A stretch of 64,000 nt of DNA from Tessaracoccus lacteus (GTDB taxonomy: Bacteria; Actinomycetota; Actinomycetes; Propionibacteriales; Propionibacteriaceae), in the NCBI RefSeq assembly GCF_029917005.1, contig NZ_CP123967.1, positions 1,240,001-1,304,000 on the forward strand. The letters are read 5' to 3'. Below the pieces are notes generated by a model. The model saw only the letters and a list, made by a program, of their open reading frames with translations. It ran no database searches and was not told where the DNA came from. Positions within the stretch are counted from its first letter, which is position 1; every line of letters begins with the position of its first letter. This document shows positions 63,547 to 64,000 of the stretch, piece after piece. The position numbers and the translations under genes are program-made.

Positions 63547-64000
63547 GCGCAGCCCTCATCATCGAGCGACGCGCCGCGGCTCCGAAGCGCCGTCGTCCGC
63601 TCTTCCTCGAGGATCCGGCGGGCCGCCCGCAGCGCGCCCTGGTGCACCCGCAGCGCCGTGGACGACGAGATTCCCAGGACGGCCGCGGCCTCCTGGAGAG
63701 TGTGGGCGGGGCCGTCGAGGCCGAATCTCAGCTTCAGCATCGTGCGATGCCGGGGATGCAGCAGCTCGAGGAAGTCAGTGCCCAGCTCGTCGATCCGGTG
63801 AAAGGCGAGGGCTGCGTCGGGGTCGGCGAGCGGTTCATCGGGGAGGCCGACGATCATCGTCGCGCCCCTCGCGGCCGCCGTCGCGGACACGCCGGCCAGG
63901 GCCGCGATCTCGTGCGGGGCCAGCCGGATGCCCCGCTCGGCGAGGCGTGAGTGCTCGTCCGCGACGACCCGCGCCGCGCGCCGGTCACCCTTGCTGGAGG
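63543..64000 (-). CDS. Sigma-70-family RNA polymerase factor, C-terminal part (5' end outside window)
   Basis: The minus-strand frame is open to the right edge. It reads as sigma region 3 (RLAERGIRLAPHEIAALAGV, then GLPDEPLADPD) followed by region 4 (ALAFHRIDEL, LLHPRHRTMLKLRFGLDG, TLQEAAAVLGISSSTALRVHQGALRAARRIL). The VHQGALRAAR recognition helix departs from the RVRQIEARAL of RpoD, so it is an alternative or degenerate sigma factor rather than the housekeeping one. Ends with a 4-bp overlap with dnaG. Confidence 0.72.
   Translation of the reverse strand, partial: SSKGDRRAARVVADEHSRLAERGIRLAPHEIAALAGVSATAAARGATMIVGLPDEPLADPDAALAFHRIDELGTDFLELLHPRHRTMLKLRFGLDGPAHTLQEAAAVLGISSSTALRVHQGALRAARRILEEERTTALRSRGASLDDEGCA

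Overview
The window is a stretch of a high-GC (roughly 70 percent) actinobacterial chromosome. Gene content and order (comEA-comEC, holA, rpsT, lepA, hemW, DUF3097, hrcA, dnaJ2, rsmE, phoH, ybeY, corC-like, era, leuA, uppS/recO, znuACB-zur, dus, gltA, dgt, dnaG) match the actinobacterial core backbone. The DUF3516 helicase, the 13E12-type HNH endonuclease and the many intergenic CTTCGACA(A/G)GCTCAG repeats point towards Propionibacteriales, probably Propionibacteriaceae; this placement is inference. No tRNA, rRNA, CRISPR array or complete mobile element was found.

Layout. 1-3484: 5' part of a GntR/FCD regulator, then comEA-comEC. 3559-9466: an accessory block between comEC and holA, with a 1,442-residue double-activase protein of the 2-hydroxyacyl-CoA dehydratase type, a TetR regulator and a Gfo/Idh/MocA oxidoreductase. 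9591-14172: holA, rpsT, lepA, hemW. 14265-22883: mostly sugar and envelope genes (GH1 beta-glucosidase with a LacI-type operator, a YtrA-like GntR/ABC operon, DUF3097, an IMPase-family phosphatase, and a LacI regulator followed by araD-araA without araB). 22949-33994: MBL hydrolase, CIRCE-hrcA-dnaJ-rsmE-tgt, aldo-keto reductase, a YhhQ queuosine-precursor transporter, DUF5709, and a tightly coupled phoH-ybeY-corC-era operon. 33995-38352: a repeat-rich gap, a leucine leader peptide with leuA, a transglutaminase-like protein and an NlpC/P60 hydrolase. 38659-45843: DUF3516 helicase, HNH endonuclease with a repeat inserted in its reading frame, divergent uppS/recO, and a Cof-type HAD phosphatase. 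45850-56568: a PhzF remnant, the znuACB-zur operon with a Zur-like box, an ABM-domain protein, a GH36 alpha-galactosidase, a GNAT protein and a four-gene Fe-siderophore ABC transporter. 56569-64000: a repeat array, then dus, gltA-dgt, a FetB-like permease, dnaG and a truncated sigma factor.

How parts work together. Translational coupling (ATGA/GTGA overlaps) ties comEA-comEC, gntR-ABC, dnaJ-rsmE-tgt, phoH-ybeY-corC, the znu genes, the siderophore genes and gltA-dgt. tgt and the nearby YhhQ transporter form a plausible queuine/preQ salvage pair. hrcA carries its own CIRCE operator, and znuA carries a Zur-like box whose presumed regulator ends the same operon.

A striking window-wide pattern is that many first genes have a TANNNT (-10-like) hexamer exactly 6-7 nt before the start codon and no Shine-Dalgarno sequence, which predicts leaderless mRNAs. 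Several starts were chosen on this basis. Other notable items are two intergenic repeat families, a four-leucine leader peptide before leuA, a probable CTG start for phoH, and the double-activase protein, each half of which keeps the HgdC-type cysteine pair.
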